Below, one piece after another: positions 1 to 9,495 of a stretch of 64,000 nt of DNA (the stretch's first letter is position 1; every line of letters starts with the position of its first letter). Below the pieces are notes generated by a model. That model worked only from the letters and a program-made list of their open reading frames with translations. It was not told the origin of the DNA and did not search any database. This DNA comes from Bacteroidota bacterium (lineage in GTDB: Bacteria > Bacteroidota > Bacteroidia > UBA4408). The stretch spans positions 257,487 to 321,486 of the forward strand of contig CAUJCU010000010.1 in the NCBI GenBank assembly GCA_963169745.1, given 5' to 3'. The position numbers and the translations under genes were made by a program.

Positions 1-360
1 AACCCTTCTGAACAAATTCCGGCTTTGTATAATAACTCCGGTAGTTCAAACCCGGCTAGTAGCTATGTGGCTATAAATAGCAGCCGTTGGCTGTATGATG
101 CTTCCTATATTCGCCTTCGAAGCTTAATGCTTTCCTATTCTTTTAATGAATCGTGGTGCCAAAAAATAAAACTCAACAACCTCCGGATATTTGTAAATGG
201 AGGAAACTTGCTAACTTTTACTAAGTTTCCGGGTATGGACCCAGAAGTGTTACGCAATGTGGATCCCGATTCTGAAAGAGGTAATATTGCCTTTGGAGGA
301 CCTTATTTAGGAACTCCGCAAGCAAAAACTATTACAGGGGGTATTCAAATAAAATTTTAA
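1..360 (+). CDS. SusC/RagA-family TonB-linked outer membrane protein, C-terminal fragment (5' end outside window)
   Basis: Open from base 1; C-terminal 'LRSLMLSYSF...LRIFVNGGNLLTFTKFPGMDPE' typical of SusC; followed immediately by SusD-like gene. Confidence 0.85.
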   Translation, partial: NPSEQIPALYNNSGSSNPASSYVAINSSRWLYDASYIRLRSLMLSYSFNESWCQKIKLNNLRIFVNGGNLLTFTKFPGMDPEVLRNVDPDSERGNIAFGGPYLGTPQAKTITGGIQIKF

Positions 361-363
361 GCC

Positions 364-1842
364 ATGAAAAACATAGTTTTATCAACTCTTATTTTAATAG
401 CCATTACGAGTCTTTTTTCGTGTAAAAAGTTTTTGGATATAAAACCCCAACAACAGTTGCTAAACGATAGTGCTATGGCTACCGAAAAAGACCTAAAAGC
501 AGTGTTAGATGGGGCTTATGATGGACTTCAAAGCACTAGTGTGGCTGGGGGCGACCTGACTGCTTTCAGCGACTTAATGGCCGATGACTTTGACGTTTTA
601 CCAAACCGTCTAAGCAACTTTGGAACTTCCGAAATTTATAATGGTCAAACTTCTGTTCAAATAGGTACACTAAGCGAAATGTGGAAACAACACTACAGTG
701 TTATAAACCGTGTAAACAATGTAATTTATGCCATTGATAGTGGCCGAATAACTGGGAGCGATTTTCAATATAATAAAAATGCATACAAAGGCGAAGCGTT
801 GTTTATTAGAGCCTATTGTAATTTCAACTTATTACAAATGTTTGCATTGCCCTATAATGTTCAAACTATTGGAACAAATACGCAATTAGGTATTGTTTTG
901 CGAACAAGGCCTTCGTTGAAGGGGCCAGAGGGCTTGGATAAAGCTCGCAGCACTGTTGAGGAATGTTATACTGCTGTTATTCATGATTTGAAAGAAGCCT
1001 ATGATTTATTAATCACTTCAGGTAAAATAACATCCATCGACAGAGTATCTGCAATGGCTGCTAAGGCTTTACTGGCACGAGTTTATTTTACATGTGGACG
1101 CTACAATGAGGCAGCAGAAACTTCATCTTTCGTGATTAATAGTGCTCACTATAATTTGGTTAATGCCGATGGCCGTGACTCAACCAAGTTAGTTTCTTTA
1201 TTTTTTGTAAATGGAAATTCAACATATACCGATTATGGTAAACCTGAAACCATTTGGCAATTGGTAAACACCAAGGATGATAATAGCGGTAGCCTATTTG
1301 GATATTATTTTTCTCCTTATTTTATGAAGGTAAAAGCAGATGTTGTGACCACTATTGACTCTTTAGACGACCACATAGTTCGTAATGGGAACAGCACTGT
1401 TACCGGAAAATCTACTTTCATTAAGTTATTTACTACGGGCGATTGGTATATTGATAAATACCGTAAAAAACAAGGTGCTAATTATGTAAACAATATTATT
1501 TTATTGCGATTGTCTGAAATGTATTTAATAAAGTCTGAAGCTTTGTCCTTAGCTACGTCAAACGTAAGCACCGAAGCCTTAGATGCATTCAATAAATTAA
1601 AGTTGAGAAATTATGGGATTGCCTCATTTACTCCGGAAAATACCAGCGATTTAAACGAATTTTTGGAAAAAGTAAGACATGCCCGAAGGATCGAATTAAT
1701 GAGCGAAAATGGAGATCGTTATACACAACTCAAAAGGTTGGGTTTACCTTTGCGTGACGGAACAACAAATTACGACAAATACGTATTTAAAATCCCGCAG
1801 GAAGAAATGTCGAGTAATAATTTAATAATTCAGAATCCATAA
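364..1842 (+). CDS. RagB/SusD-family nutrient-uptake outer membrane lipoprotein
   Basis: Lipoprotein signal 'ITSLFSCKKFLDIKP'; SusD-like 'LLRLSEMYLIKSEAL' and 'VRHARRIELMSENGDRYTQLKRLG'. Confidence 0.9.
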   Translation: MKNIVLSTLILIAITSLFSCKKFLDIKPQQQLLNDSAMATEKDLKAVLDGAYDGLQSTSVAGGDLTAFSDLMADDFDVLPNRLSNFGTSEIYNGQTSVQIGTLSEMWKQHYSVINRVNNVIYAIDSGRITGSDFQYNKNAYKGEALFIRAYCNFNLLQMFALPYNVQTIGTNTQLGIVLRTRPSLKGPEGLDKARSTVEECYTAVIHDLKEAYDLLITSGKITSIDRVSAMAAKALLARVYFTCGRYNEAAETSSFVINSAHYNLVNADGRDSTKLVSLFFVNGNSTYTDYGKPETIWQLVNTKDDNSGSLFGYYFSPYFMKVKADVVTTIDSLDDHIVRNGNSTVTGKSTFIKLFTTGDWYIDKYRKKQGANYVNNIILLRLSEMYLIKSEALSLATSNVSTEALDAFNKLKLRNYGIASFTPENTSDLNEFLEKVRHARRIELMSENGDRYTQLKRLGLPLRDGTTNYDKYVFKIPQEEMSSNNLIIQNP

Positions 1843-1883
1843 TTATTAAATGATATACCCCATTCATTCATGTGATATTAAAA

Positions 1884-2636
1884 TTACAAAGCTCTTTGAC
1901 GAATCACTTCGTATAAAATAACACCGCAGGCAACCGATACGTTTAATGAGCCTATACTTCCCAATAAGGGCAGTTTTGCTTTATGGTGTGCCAATTTTAA
2001 ATATTCTTCAGAAATACCTTCTTCTTCATTACCCATAATAATACAGCACGGTTCTGTATATGAAAGCGAAGTATATATTTGTTGTGTTTTCTCAGTGCAG
2101 GATATGATAGTAATACCGGCCTCTTTTAAAAATTTGATAGTTTCTTTTAAGTTCAAGCTTCGGCAAACAGGTATTTTATTTAGTGCTCCTGCCGATGTCT
2201 TCATAGCATCAGCATTTATAGGAGCCGATCCACGAACCGGAATAATAATAGCATCAACCCCACAACATTCGGAAGTTCGGGCAATAGCTCCAAAATTTCG
2301 GACATCGGTAATTTTATCAAGCAATAATAAAAGCGGAGTTTTTCCTTTTTCAAAGAGCCCCGGTAACAGTTGCTCAATATTTGAAAATCCTATTTCAGAG
2401 GTAAAAGCTACAACCCCCTGATGGTTTTGTCGGGTTAGCCGATTTAGTTTTTCTACAGGTACATACTGGTAAAAAACATGGTGCAGCTTAGCTTTTAAAA
2501 TTAATTGTTTAATAGTTTCTCCCTTAAGCCCATCTTGAATCAAAATTTTTTGAATTTCCTTTTCAGAGTTGATGGCTTCTATAACCGGATGAATACCGTA
2601 AATAAGGTTATCGTAATCTTTATGTGGTAAGTTCAA
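1884..2636 (-). CDS. rlmB: 23S rRNA (guanosine-2'-O-)-methyltransferase, TrmH/SpoU family
   Basis: 'IYGIHPVIEAI', 'LLDKITDVRNFGAIARTSECCGVDAII', 'GNEEEGIS', 'LNVSVACGVILYE' SpoU motifs. Confidence 0.9.
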   Translation of the reverse strand: MNLPHKDYDNLIYGIHPVIEAINSEKEIQKILIQDGLKGETIKQLILKAKLHHVFYQYVPVEKLNRLTRQNHQGVVAFTSEIGFSNIEQLLPGLFEKGKTPLLLLLDKITDVRNFGAIARTSECCGVDAIIIPVRGSAPINADAMKTSAGALNKIPVCRSLNLKETIKFLKEAGITIISCTEKTQQIYTSLSYTEPCCIIMGNEEEGISEEYLKLAHHKAKLPLLGSIGSLNVSVACGVILYEVIRQRAL

Positions 2637-2647
2637 AATTGTTCATA

Positions 2648-3946
2648 TTAATGCTCGTTATAGGCTTTACCTTGCCGCCAGGTTTCAACTGAACGGTACC
2701 ATTCATCTTTAAACATATCGGAGCGGTTTAACTGGTAATCATTTTCAGAAAAAGGATTTATAACTTTTATAAATACAAAAGATAATGACTTATAACTGCT
2801 TTCTTCGCCATATACCCAAGTTTCTGAATTTTGTTGCTTATATAAGGTATTGGGTTGTCCAAATATGGTGTAAATTAAACCCCTGTCGGTTTTCCACCCT
2901 TCACAGTATGAGGTAAAGAATAAGTTTGATTCTTGAACACGGGTGTAATAAGATTTTAAGACTGTACGTGCTCGTTCATTATTTCCTCCAGCATTTTTTA
3001 TCCAAAAATCGTCAATAGCCTTTTTCTTGTTTTGTTGATTTACCAAGTCATCGTATTCCTGTCGGGTAGTAATATAGCGCAACATAGGAACCATATCATC
3101 AGGCTGGGTTAAATAGGGGAATTCATCATTAAAACGATATACCGTAAAGCCTTCTTTGCTGTTTGTATCTGTTTGTAAATGATAAAAACCTTGTTTAGGA
3201 AAAAGTAAAGTACAAGTCATTTGAGAATCAAGAGCTAAGGTAAAAATACTATCGGCTCGGTAGTCAAAAGGTTTCTGATTATAGGAACTAAAGGCCGGGG
3301 CTGGTGAAGGAAAATTTCGGTAATAATAGCGCACAAAAAGTTTAGATTGTTGCAGATTGCTACCGGTGTAGGATAAAAATAGTTTTTCGTTGGCTCGTAT
3401 TACATTACGAAAAACAGGCTGTCGAAAGGCACTATCACAAAGTAAAAAATTTTGTGCTGATTGGGTTGAATTTTTATACACATCAAGCACTGATTTAGAG
3501 CTAATGTTACGGTTTAAATCTTGCAAGCTTACTTCCAAAACATAATTATTAGGATACTCGGCATTTAAGGTAGTTTTACCCAATAATAGCGTAGGTTTGT
3601 CAGAAAAATCTTTATCCACCAGCAATACCGAGCCGGTATCAAGTGGATGTTTAGCGTCATACGATTTTAATAAACGATAAGTAAGAGCTACACGAGCTGT
3701 AAAATTTGTGCTTTCGCCCGATTTTACATATAGGAGTTCGGCCGTGTTAATTGAAAAGTGCAACACAGAAGCAGTAGGACTAATATGTTGGATAAGAAAC
3801 TGAGGATGTAGAATATTTTCGCTTTTACGATAGGAGTAGGAGAGGTTTTGATTTGAAATATTTTTTGGAGCCTGACAGGCACTAATAATGCTTAATATAA
3901 AGCTTATGCAAACGATACAAATAAAAAAGATACTCTTTTTTCTCAT
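2648..3946 (-). CDS. GWxTD domain-containing lipoprotein
   Basis: 'EGWKTDRGLIYTIFGQPNTLYKQQNSETWVYG'; start moved from 3982 to ATG at 3946 (lipoprotein signal 'MRKKSIFF...SACQ'), just downstream of a TATCTTTG -7 box. Confidence 0.75.
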   Translation of the reverse strand: MRKKSIFFICIVCISFILSIISACQAPKNISNQNLSYSYRKSENILHPQFLIQHISPTASVLHFSINTAELLYVKSGESTNFTARVALTYRLLKSYDAKHPLDTGSVLLVDKDFSDKPTLLLGKTTLNAEYPNNYVLEVSLQDLNRNISSKSVLDVYKNSTQSAQNFLLCDSAFRQPVFRNVIRANEKLFLSYTGSNLQQSKLFVRYYYRNFPSPAPAFSSYNQKPFDYRADSIFTLALDSQMTCTLLFPKQGFYHLQTDTNSKEGFTVYRFNDEFPYLTQPDDMVPMLRYITTRQEYDDLVNQQNKKKAIDDFWIKNAGGNNERARTVLKSYYTRVQESNLFFTSYCEGWKTDRGLIYTIFGQPNTLYKQQNSETWVYGEESSYKSLSFVFIKVINPFSENDYQLNRSDMFKDEWYRSVETWRQGKAYNEH

Positions 3947-4171
3947 AGTTTTGCAAAGATAATACTTTAAATTTCTGACCAAGATTTTAAATGTATTGTT
4001 TAAAATAAGGTTTCAATAAGTATTGTATTAAAAAGTATAAAAGTTTCCTTTTTATAATGAACTTTGGGGCTATACAGCGATATTAATTAGGACTTGTTTT
4101 AACAATTAAAAATAGTCTTAATCTTTATGCTTATATTTGTCTTATATCTTTAATTTTAAATCAATATAAAC

Positions 4172-4534
4172 ATGAAAACAAGCATAATAATTACCGTATT
4201 CTTTTCTTTTTTTACCCTTTTCTCTTATGCCCAAGTAGCTCGAAAATCGGCTGATAAGCCCGATGCTAATAAGAAATTATTGGTATTGGAGGCCTCTTGT
4301 GGCGAATGTAATTTTGGTCTCGATGGTGATGCTTGCGATTTGGCTGTAAAAATTGATGGAAAAGCCTATTTTGTTGATGGTGCTGCCGACATTCAGAGTT
4401 TTGGTCACCCACATAATAAAAATGGTTTTTGTGTTGCTGTTCGTAAGGCCGAAGTACAAGGCGAGGTAGTTGATGGTCGTTTTAAAGCATCATATTTCAA
4501 TTTGCTAAAATCCGATGAGGAAATAAAAAAATAG
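4172..4534 (+). CDS. Small exported DUF6370-like protein
   Basis: Signal peptide; 'ASCGECNFGLDGDACDLAVKIDGKAYFVDG...GFCVAVRKAEVQGEVV'; family name is from memory. Confidence 0.6.
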   Translation: MKTSIIITVFFSFFTLFSYAQVARKSADKPDANKKLLVLEASCGECNFGLDGDACDLAVKIDGKAYFVDGAADIQSFGHPHNKNGFCVAVRKAEVQGEVVDGRFKASYFNLLKSDEEIKK

Positions 4535-4584
4535 CAATCTTTTCGTTTAATTTTAGTGCCATTGTTTATTTGTTGTTCTCATTG

Positions 4585-4917
4585 ATGATTCCACAAAATT
4601 GGCTGCTCCTCATCATTGCCGGATTGTTTGAGACGCTCTTTGCTTTTTGCTTGGGAAAGGCCAAGCAAGTATCAGGGATAGAAATGTATAGTTGGTATGG
4701 AGCTTTTTTATTGTCATTAACCATAAGCATGCTGTTGTTGATAAAGGCGGTGCAAACCATTCCTGTAGGAACAGCTTATGCTGTGTGGACTGGTATTGGT
4801 GCGGCCGGTACGACAATTTTAGGTATTTGGGTATTTAAAGAACCCGCAACTCCGCTTCGTTTGTTTTTCTTGATTACGCTTATTGGCTCGGTTGTAGGAT
4901 TAAAATCTGTTTCATAA
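4585..4917 (+). CDS. SMR-family multidrug efflux transporter (SugE/EmrE-like)
   Basis: Four TM helices; 'IPVGTAYAVWTGIGAAGTTILGIWVFKEPATPLRLFFLITLIGSVVGLK'; ATG at 4585 preferred over TTG at 4570. Confidence 0.88.
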   Translation: MIPQNWLLLIIAGLFETLFAFCLGKAKQVSGIEMYSWYGAFLLSLTISMLLLIKAVQTIPVGTAYAVWTGIGAAGTTILGIWVFKEPATPLRLFFLITLIGSVVGLKSVS

Positions 4918-4938
4918 CTTTTAAAAATACAGATTTTA

Positions 4939-5631
4939 TCATTGCAATAGTTGAAAAAAGTCTGCAACATTTTCATCCTCATCACTCCACTTGTAGTTTG
5001 CTTTTAATTTCTCTATATAGGCATTAAGCTCTTGTTTACTGGAGCAAGTTTCTAATTTTTTAATATGCTCTTCCATTTCCAAACCATTGTTACCAAACAA
5101 ATTCTTTATAAAACGAAATCGGTCGTTAAGTCCAATTTTAGATGCAATTTTTAAGGGGATAAATGATTCGGAGGCCGTTATTGTATTAATGATAGGTATT
5201 TCAAGAGTTTTTTCAATAGGTGAGTCGTGAGGTGTTTCAATGGGGCTATGTAGGTTCTGTTCCGAAGTAATAATTTCAGCAATGGTTTCTGTTTTTGAAG
5301 TAGGAGCATCAGGTATAATTGCTAAGGGTTCCTCATCGGGTGCGTTTGAATTTTGAGTATTATTTTGATCAGAAAGCGGCAAAGAGTCTTCTTTTTGTTG
5401 CTTTTTTTGCTCCATTCGGAAACGCTTTTGTTGATGTAGCTGTTCTTCTTCTAAGTAGTGAAGGTGATTGTAAATAATAGATTTTTCGTGTAATTTTCTA
5501 ATTTTTGATGTAATCAGTTCAAGTTCAATAGTAGGTATGCGGTATTCATTTTCAATATTGTCATAATGCACCTTAATGCTCCTAATGAGCACCTCAATTT
5601 CTTTTAGTATGGCTTTTTTATCCAAACTCAT
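4939..5631 (-). CDS. Conserved hypothetical, charged coiled-coil-like protein
   Basis: Long ORF upstream of tdk; 'DRFRFIKNLFGNNGLEMEEHIKKLE'. Confidence 0.55.
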   Translation of the reverse strand: MSLDKKAILKEIEVLIRSIKVHYDNIENEYRIPTIELELITSKIRKLHEKSIIYNHLHYLEEEQLHQQKRFRMEQKKQQKEDSLPLSDQNNTQNSNAPDEEPLAIIPDAPTSKTETIAEIITSEQNLHSPIETPHDSPIEKTLEIPIINTITASESFIPLKIASKIGLNDRFRFIKNLFGNNGLEMEEHIKKLETCSSKQELNAYIEKLKANYKWSDEDENVADFFQLLQ

Positions 5632-5741
5632 AATTTTACTTTTCTTAATTGCTTTTACTTACTTTTGGAACTTTAAAAGTGAGAGTAAAAATATAAATTT
5701 TATTTTAAATTAAAAAATTAAGAATTGATTAATATATTGAT

Positions 5742-6317
5742 ATGTTTCTTGAAAATATAGCCAATGTGCAGAGGCGTAAAGGCTGGATTGAAGTAGTTTG
5801 CGGTTCTATGTTTTCGGGCAAAACCGAAGAGTTAATACGTAGGTTAAAACGAGCCAAAATAGCCAAACAAAAAGTAGAAATTTACAAGCCTGCCCTCGAT
5901 AAAAGATATGATGAACAAAGTGTGGTTTCGCATGATGCTAATGCTATACTTTCTACTCCGGTAGAATCTGCTTCTTCAATATTGCTGCTTACCTCTGAGG
6001 TTGATGTTGTAGGCATTGATGAAGCACAGTTTATGGATATGGAAATTGTGAATGTGTGTACCCACTTAGCAAATAAAGGAGTTCGGGTTATAGTAGCCGG
6101 TTTAGATATGGATTACACAGGCAAACCATTTGGACCTATGCCTGCATTAATGGCTGTAGCCGAGTATATTACTAAGGTTCATGCTGTTTGTGTGTATTGT
6201 GGAAATTTGGCTAATCATTCGCACCGGCTTAGTTCAGAAACTAACTTGGTTATGTTGGGTGAAAAGGAGAGCTATGTTCCACTATGTAGGGATTGTTTTG
6301 TTGAACATTATCATTAA
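5742..6317 (+). CDS. tdk: Thymidine kinase
   Basis: '[25 protein letters not shown]', '[11 protein letters not shown]', '[23 protein letters not shown]', zinc Cys 'CVYCG'...'CRDC'. Confidence 0.95.
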   Translation: MFLENIANVQRRKGWIEVVCGSMFSGKTEELIRRLKRAKIAKQKVEIYKPALDKRYDEQSVVSHDANAILSTPVESASSILLLTSEVDVVGIDEAQFMDMEIVNVCTHLANKGVRVIVAGLDMDYTGKPFGPMPALMAVAEYITKVHAVCVYCGNLANHSHRLSSETNLVMLGEKESYVPLCRDCFVEHYH

Positions 6318-6328
6318 GTGTTACTCCT

Positions 6329-8800
6329 ATGGAATACCGTATAGCAGCTATTGCTCAGCTTTGCGCAGCTCAGTTTCTGTCTTCTTTTGAACCGGAACAA
6401 ACAGTTGTTTCTGCGCTCTCAATTGATAGTCGCAATGTAGAAGATCCGGCTAATACCCTTTTTTTTGCCATTATTGGGGTTAGACATAATGGGCACCAGT
6501 TTATCTCTAAGCTGTATGAATCAGGGGTTAGAAATTTTGTAATTTCTGATCCTTCATTTTATCACCCTAATTTTATTAAAGCCAACTTTTTGCTTGTGCA
6601 TGATACACTATCTGCATTACAGATATTTGCTGCCAAGCATCGTCAAAAATTCCAAATTCCAATTATAGGTATCACCGGGAGTAATGGAAAAACTATTGTA
6701 AAAGAGTGGTTATACCTACTTTTGCGTCATGATTATAAAATTGTAAAAAGCCCTAAAAGTTATAATTCACAAGTAGGTGTACCGCTTAGTGTTTTTCAAA
6801 TGAATGAGGCCCACACTTTAGGCATATTTGAAGCCGGTATCTCACTCCCCGGAGAAATGTCACGTATAGCTGCTGTTATTCAACCTCAAATAGGAATAAT
6901 AACCAATATTGGTGCAGCCCATGACGAAAATTTTATTAACATAGACCATAAAACGGACGAAAAAATGAGGCTTTTTGAAAATGCAGAAACCCTTATTTAT
7001 TGTAAGGATGTTGAGAGCATTTCTAAAAGTTTAAAAAAATCAGCACTTTTAAATCGGCTCAAACTATTTACCTGGAGTAAACAAAGTGCAGCCGATTTAC
7101 TTATTGTAAAAATAGCACGCAACAAACAAGAGAGTATCATACAAGGTATTTTCAAGAATAATTTTATTCAAATTAAAATCTTTTTTACTGATGATGCTTC
7201 AATAGAAAATGCTATTAGTTGCTGGTGTGTTATGTTAAACATGGGTTATGAACATGATGAAATTGAAAAGCGCATGTGCTCGTTAAGTCCGGTGGCTATG
7301 AGATTAGAGTTAAAACAAGGTATTAATAACTGTACGATAATTAATGACAGTTATAACTCTGACATTAGCTCATTAGCTATAGCCCTCGATTTTTTAAATC
7401 AACAAAACCAGCATATTAACAAAACGCTTATTCTTTCCGATATATTGCAAAGCGGAAAAGAAGAAGAGAAGCTCTATGCAGATGTTGCTGATATGTGCCT
7501 TCATAAAGGAGTTTCCAAAATTATTGGAGTTGGAAGCGCTCTATTTAAAAATCAACATTTATTTCAAATTAAAAAATCTTTTTATAAGGATACTGACGAT
7601 TTTTTAAATCATTTTAGTGCATCAGCATTTAAAGATGAAACCATATTGATAAAAGGTGCACGTCCTTATAAGTTTGAACAAATAAGTAAATTGTTGCAAC
7701 AAAAAGCACATCAAACAGTATTGGAAATAAACTTAAATGCCCTAGTTCACAATATTAACCAATACAAAAGTTTGCTGCACAAAAAGACAAAAATAATGGC
7801 TATGGTCAAAGCTTTTTCGTATGGTAGCGGAAGTTTTGAAATTGCTAATACTTTGCAATACAATAACGTTGATTACCTTGCGGTAGCTTATACTGATGAA
7901 GGAGTAGAACTTCGTAAAGCCGGAGTTAAATTACCCATTATGGTGATGAACCCCGATCGTCAAAATATTGATCAGATAATACAATTTGATTTAGAACCGG
8001 AGGTGTACAGCTTTAAAATTTTGAAAGAGCTGGCAGAGGCATTTTCCCATCAGGGGAAAGCTCATTTTCCGGTACATCTAAAGTTAGATACCGGAATGCA
8101 CCGTCTGGGTTTTGAAGAAGCAGATATTGAGGAATTATGTTTGCAGCTTAAGAGATACCCTTTTTTGCAAGTTAAATCTGTTTTCTCTCATTTGGTTGCA
8201 AGCGATGAATTAGAACATGATGATTATACTCGACAGCAAATTGCCAGTTATATGACCATGTGTACGATTATTCAAAAATATTTGGGCTATACTTTTTTGA
8301 AGCATATTTTAAACAGTGCCGGTGCGCTGCGTTTTCCCGAATTTCAATTTGATATGGTACGTCTTGGTATTGGCATACATGGTTTGGTTCCTGTACAGAG
8401 TAACTTATTTATTCCTACCATTCAATTAAAAACAATTATTAGCCAAATTAAAAACCTTAATGCCGGTCAAACAGTTGGTTACAGCCGTAAAGGAGTTTTA
8501 GCTAAAAACAGCCGTATAGCTACAGTGCCCATTGGTTATGCTGATGGTTATGTGCGTAAATTAGGGCATGGCAAAGGGCTTATGTGTATTAATGGAAAGT
8601 TGGCTCCCACCGTGGGAAATATTTGTATGGATATGACTATGTTGGATATTACCGGCATTGAAGCCGAAGAAGGAGATGAGGTTGTTGTATTTGGCGAAGG
8701 ATATCCGGTTACAGAACTGGCAAAGGTTGCTGAAACTATTCCTTATGAAATTCTTACCAGCATGTCAGGCAGGATTAAGCGGGTATATTATCAAGAATAA
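6329..8800 (+). CDS. Bifunctional MurF (UDP-MurNAc-tripeptide:D-Ala-D-Ala ligase) / alanine racemase fusion
   Basis: MurF P-loop 'GITGSNGKTIVKEW' then Alr 'VLEINLNALVHNINQYKSLL..MAMVKAFSYGSG', 'VGYSRKG', 'GNICMDMTMLD'. Confidence 0.92.
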   Translation: MEYRIAAIAQLCAAQFLSSFEPEQTVVSALSIDSRNVEDPANTLFFAIIGVRHNGHQFISKLYESGVRNFVISDPSFYHPNFIKANFLLVHDTLSALQIFAAKHRQKFQIPIIGITGSNGKTIVKEWLYLLLRHDYKIVKSPKSYNSQVGVPLSVFQMNEAHTLGIFEAGISLPGEMSRIAAVIQPQIGIITNIGAAHDENFINIDHKTDEKMRLFENAETLIYCKDVESISKSLKKSALLNRLKLFTWSKQSAADLLIVKIARNKQESIIQGIFKNNFIQIKIFFTDDASIENAISCWCVMLNMGYEHDEIEKRMCSLSPVAMRLELKQGINNCTIINDSYNSDISSLAIALDFLNQQNQHINKTLILSDILQSGKEEEKLYADVADMCLHKGVSKIIGVGSALFKNQHLFQIKKSFYKDTDDFLNHFSASAFKDETILIKGARPYKFEQISKLLQQKAHQTVLEINLNALVHNINQYKSLLHKKTKIMAMVKAFSYGSGSFEIANTLQYNNVDYLAVAYTDEGVELRKAGVKLPIMVMNPDRQNIDQIIQFDLEPEVYSFKILKELAEAFSHQGKAHFPVHLKLDTGMHRLGFEEADIEELCLQLKRYPFLQVKSVFSHLVASDELEHDDYTRQQIASYMTMCTIIQKYLGYTFLKHILNSAGALRFPEFQFDMVRLGIGIHGLVPVQSNLFIPTIQLKTIISQIKNLNAGQTVGYSRKGVLAKNSRIATVPIGYADGYVRKLGHGKGLMCINGKLAPTVGNICMDMTMLDITGIEAEEGDEVVVFGEGYPVTELAKVAETIPYEILTSMSGRIKRVYYQE

Positions 8801-8803
8801 TAA

Positions 8804-9157
8804 ATGGCAAAAGTTAAACTTAAAAAGCAAAATGATTTTTTTGATCAGGTTTATCAGGTTGTGCGCCTTATACCTTATGGGCGTGTAAGTACCTATGGAG
8901 CTATTGCAAAGTATTTAGGTAGTTCACAGTCATCGCGAATGGTTGGGTATGCGCTTCACGACTCGTTTAATAAAGTACCACCTGTGCCGGCACATCGCGT
9001 GGTTAACCGAAATGGAATGCTAACCGGTAAGCATTTTTTTGAGAATGAAAACGAAATGCAAAAGCTCTTAGAGGCCGAAGGTATTTTGGTTGTTCAAGAT
9101 CAGGTTAAGCATTTTGAAAAAGTACTTTGGATACCCTTAAATGAATTAGAGCTATGA
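8804..9157 (+). CDS. Alkyltransferase-like protein (MGMT family, active-site Cys replaced by Ala)
   Basis: 'VRLIPYGRVSTYGAIAKYLG..SSRMVGYALH..PVPAHRVVNRNGMLTG': PAHR instead of PCHR. Confidence 0.88.
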   Translation: MAKVKLKKQNDFFDQVYQVVRLIPYGRVSTYGAIAKYLGSSQSSRMVGYALHDSFNKVPPVPAHRVVNRNGMLTGKHFFENENEMQKLLEAEGILVVQDQVKHFEKVLWIPLNELEL

Positions 9158-9275
9158 AAAAATTTTCCCAATTTAAAACCTTGTGCTTTTATATTACTTA
9201 GCTATTCGTATAACCAATAAAAATATTTTTTAGCCTGCCATAATTTTATGTAGATTTACCTGCAATATAAAATAC

Positions 9276-9494
9276 TTGACATTGCAAGAATTGGATTTTG
9301 AACTTAAAGAAGATTATATTGAGCTCATTCGGCTGTTAAAATATCTCGGAATAGCTGAAAGTGGTTTAGCTGCAAAGCAGCTTGTGAGTGATGGTCGTGT
9401 TTTTTTGAACGCTACAAAGGAATCACGTTTTAGAGCAAAACTTCGGAAGCATGATGTTGTAAAAGTAAATAATTGTATAATCAAAATTCGGTAA
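9276..9494 (+). CDS. Small S4-domain RNA-binding protein
   Basis: 'IELIRLLKYLGIAESGLAAKQLVSDGRVFLNA..RAKLRKHDVVKVNN'; TTG start. Confidence 0.75.
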   Translation: MTLQELDFELKEDYIELIRLLKYLGIAESGLAAKQLVSDGRVFLNATKESRFRAKLRKHDVVKVNNCIIKIR

Positions 9495-9495
9495 A

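Noticed and set aside
2095-2421. 108-aa plus-strand ORF
   Set aside because: Antisense inside rlmB; no recognisable domain.
6329-8800. MurF-Alr fusion as a novel protein
   Set aside because: Already known arrangement in Bacteroidota.
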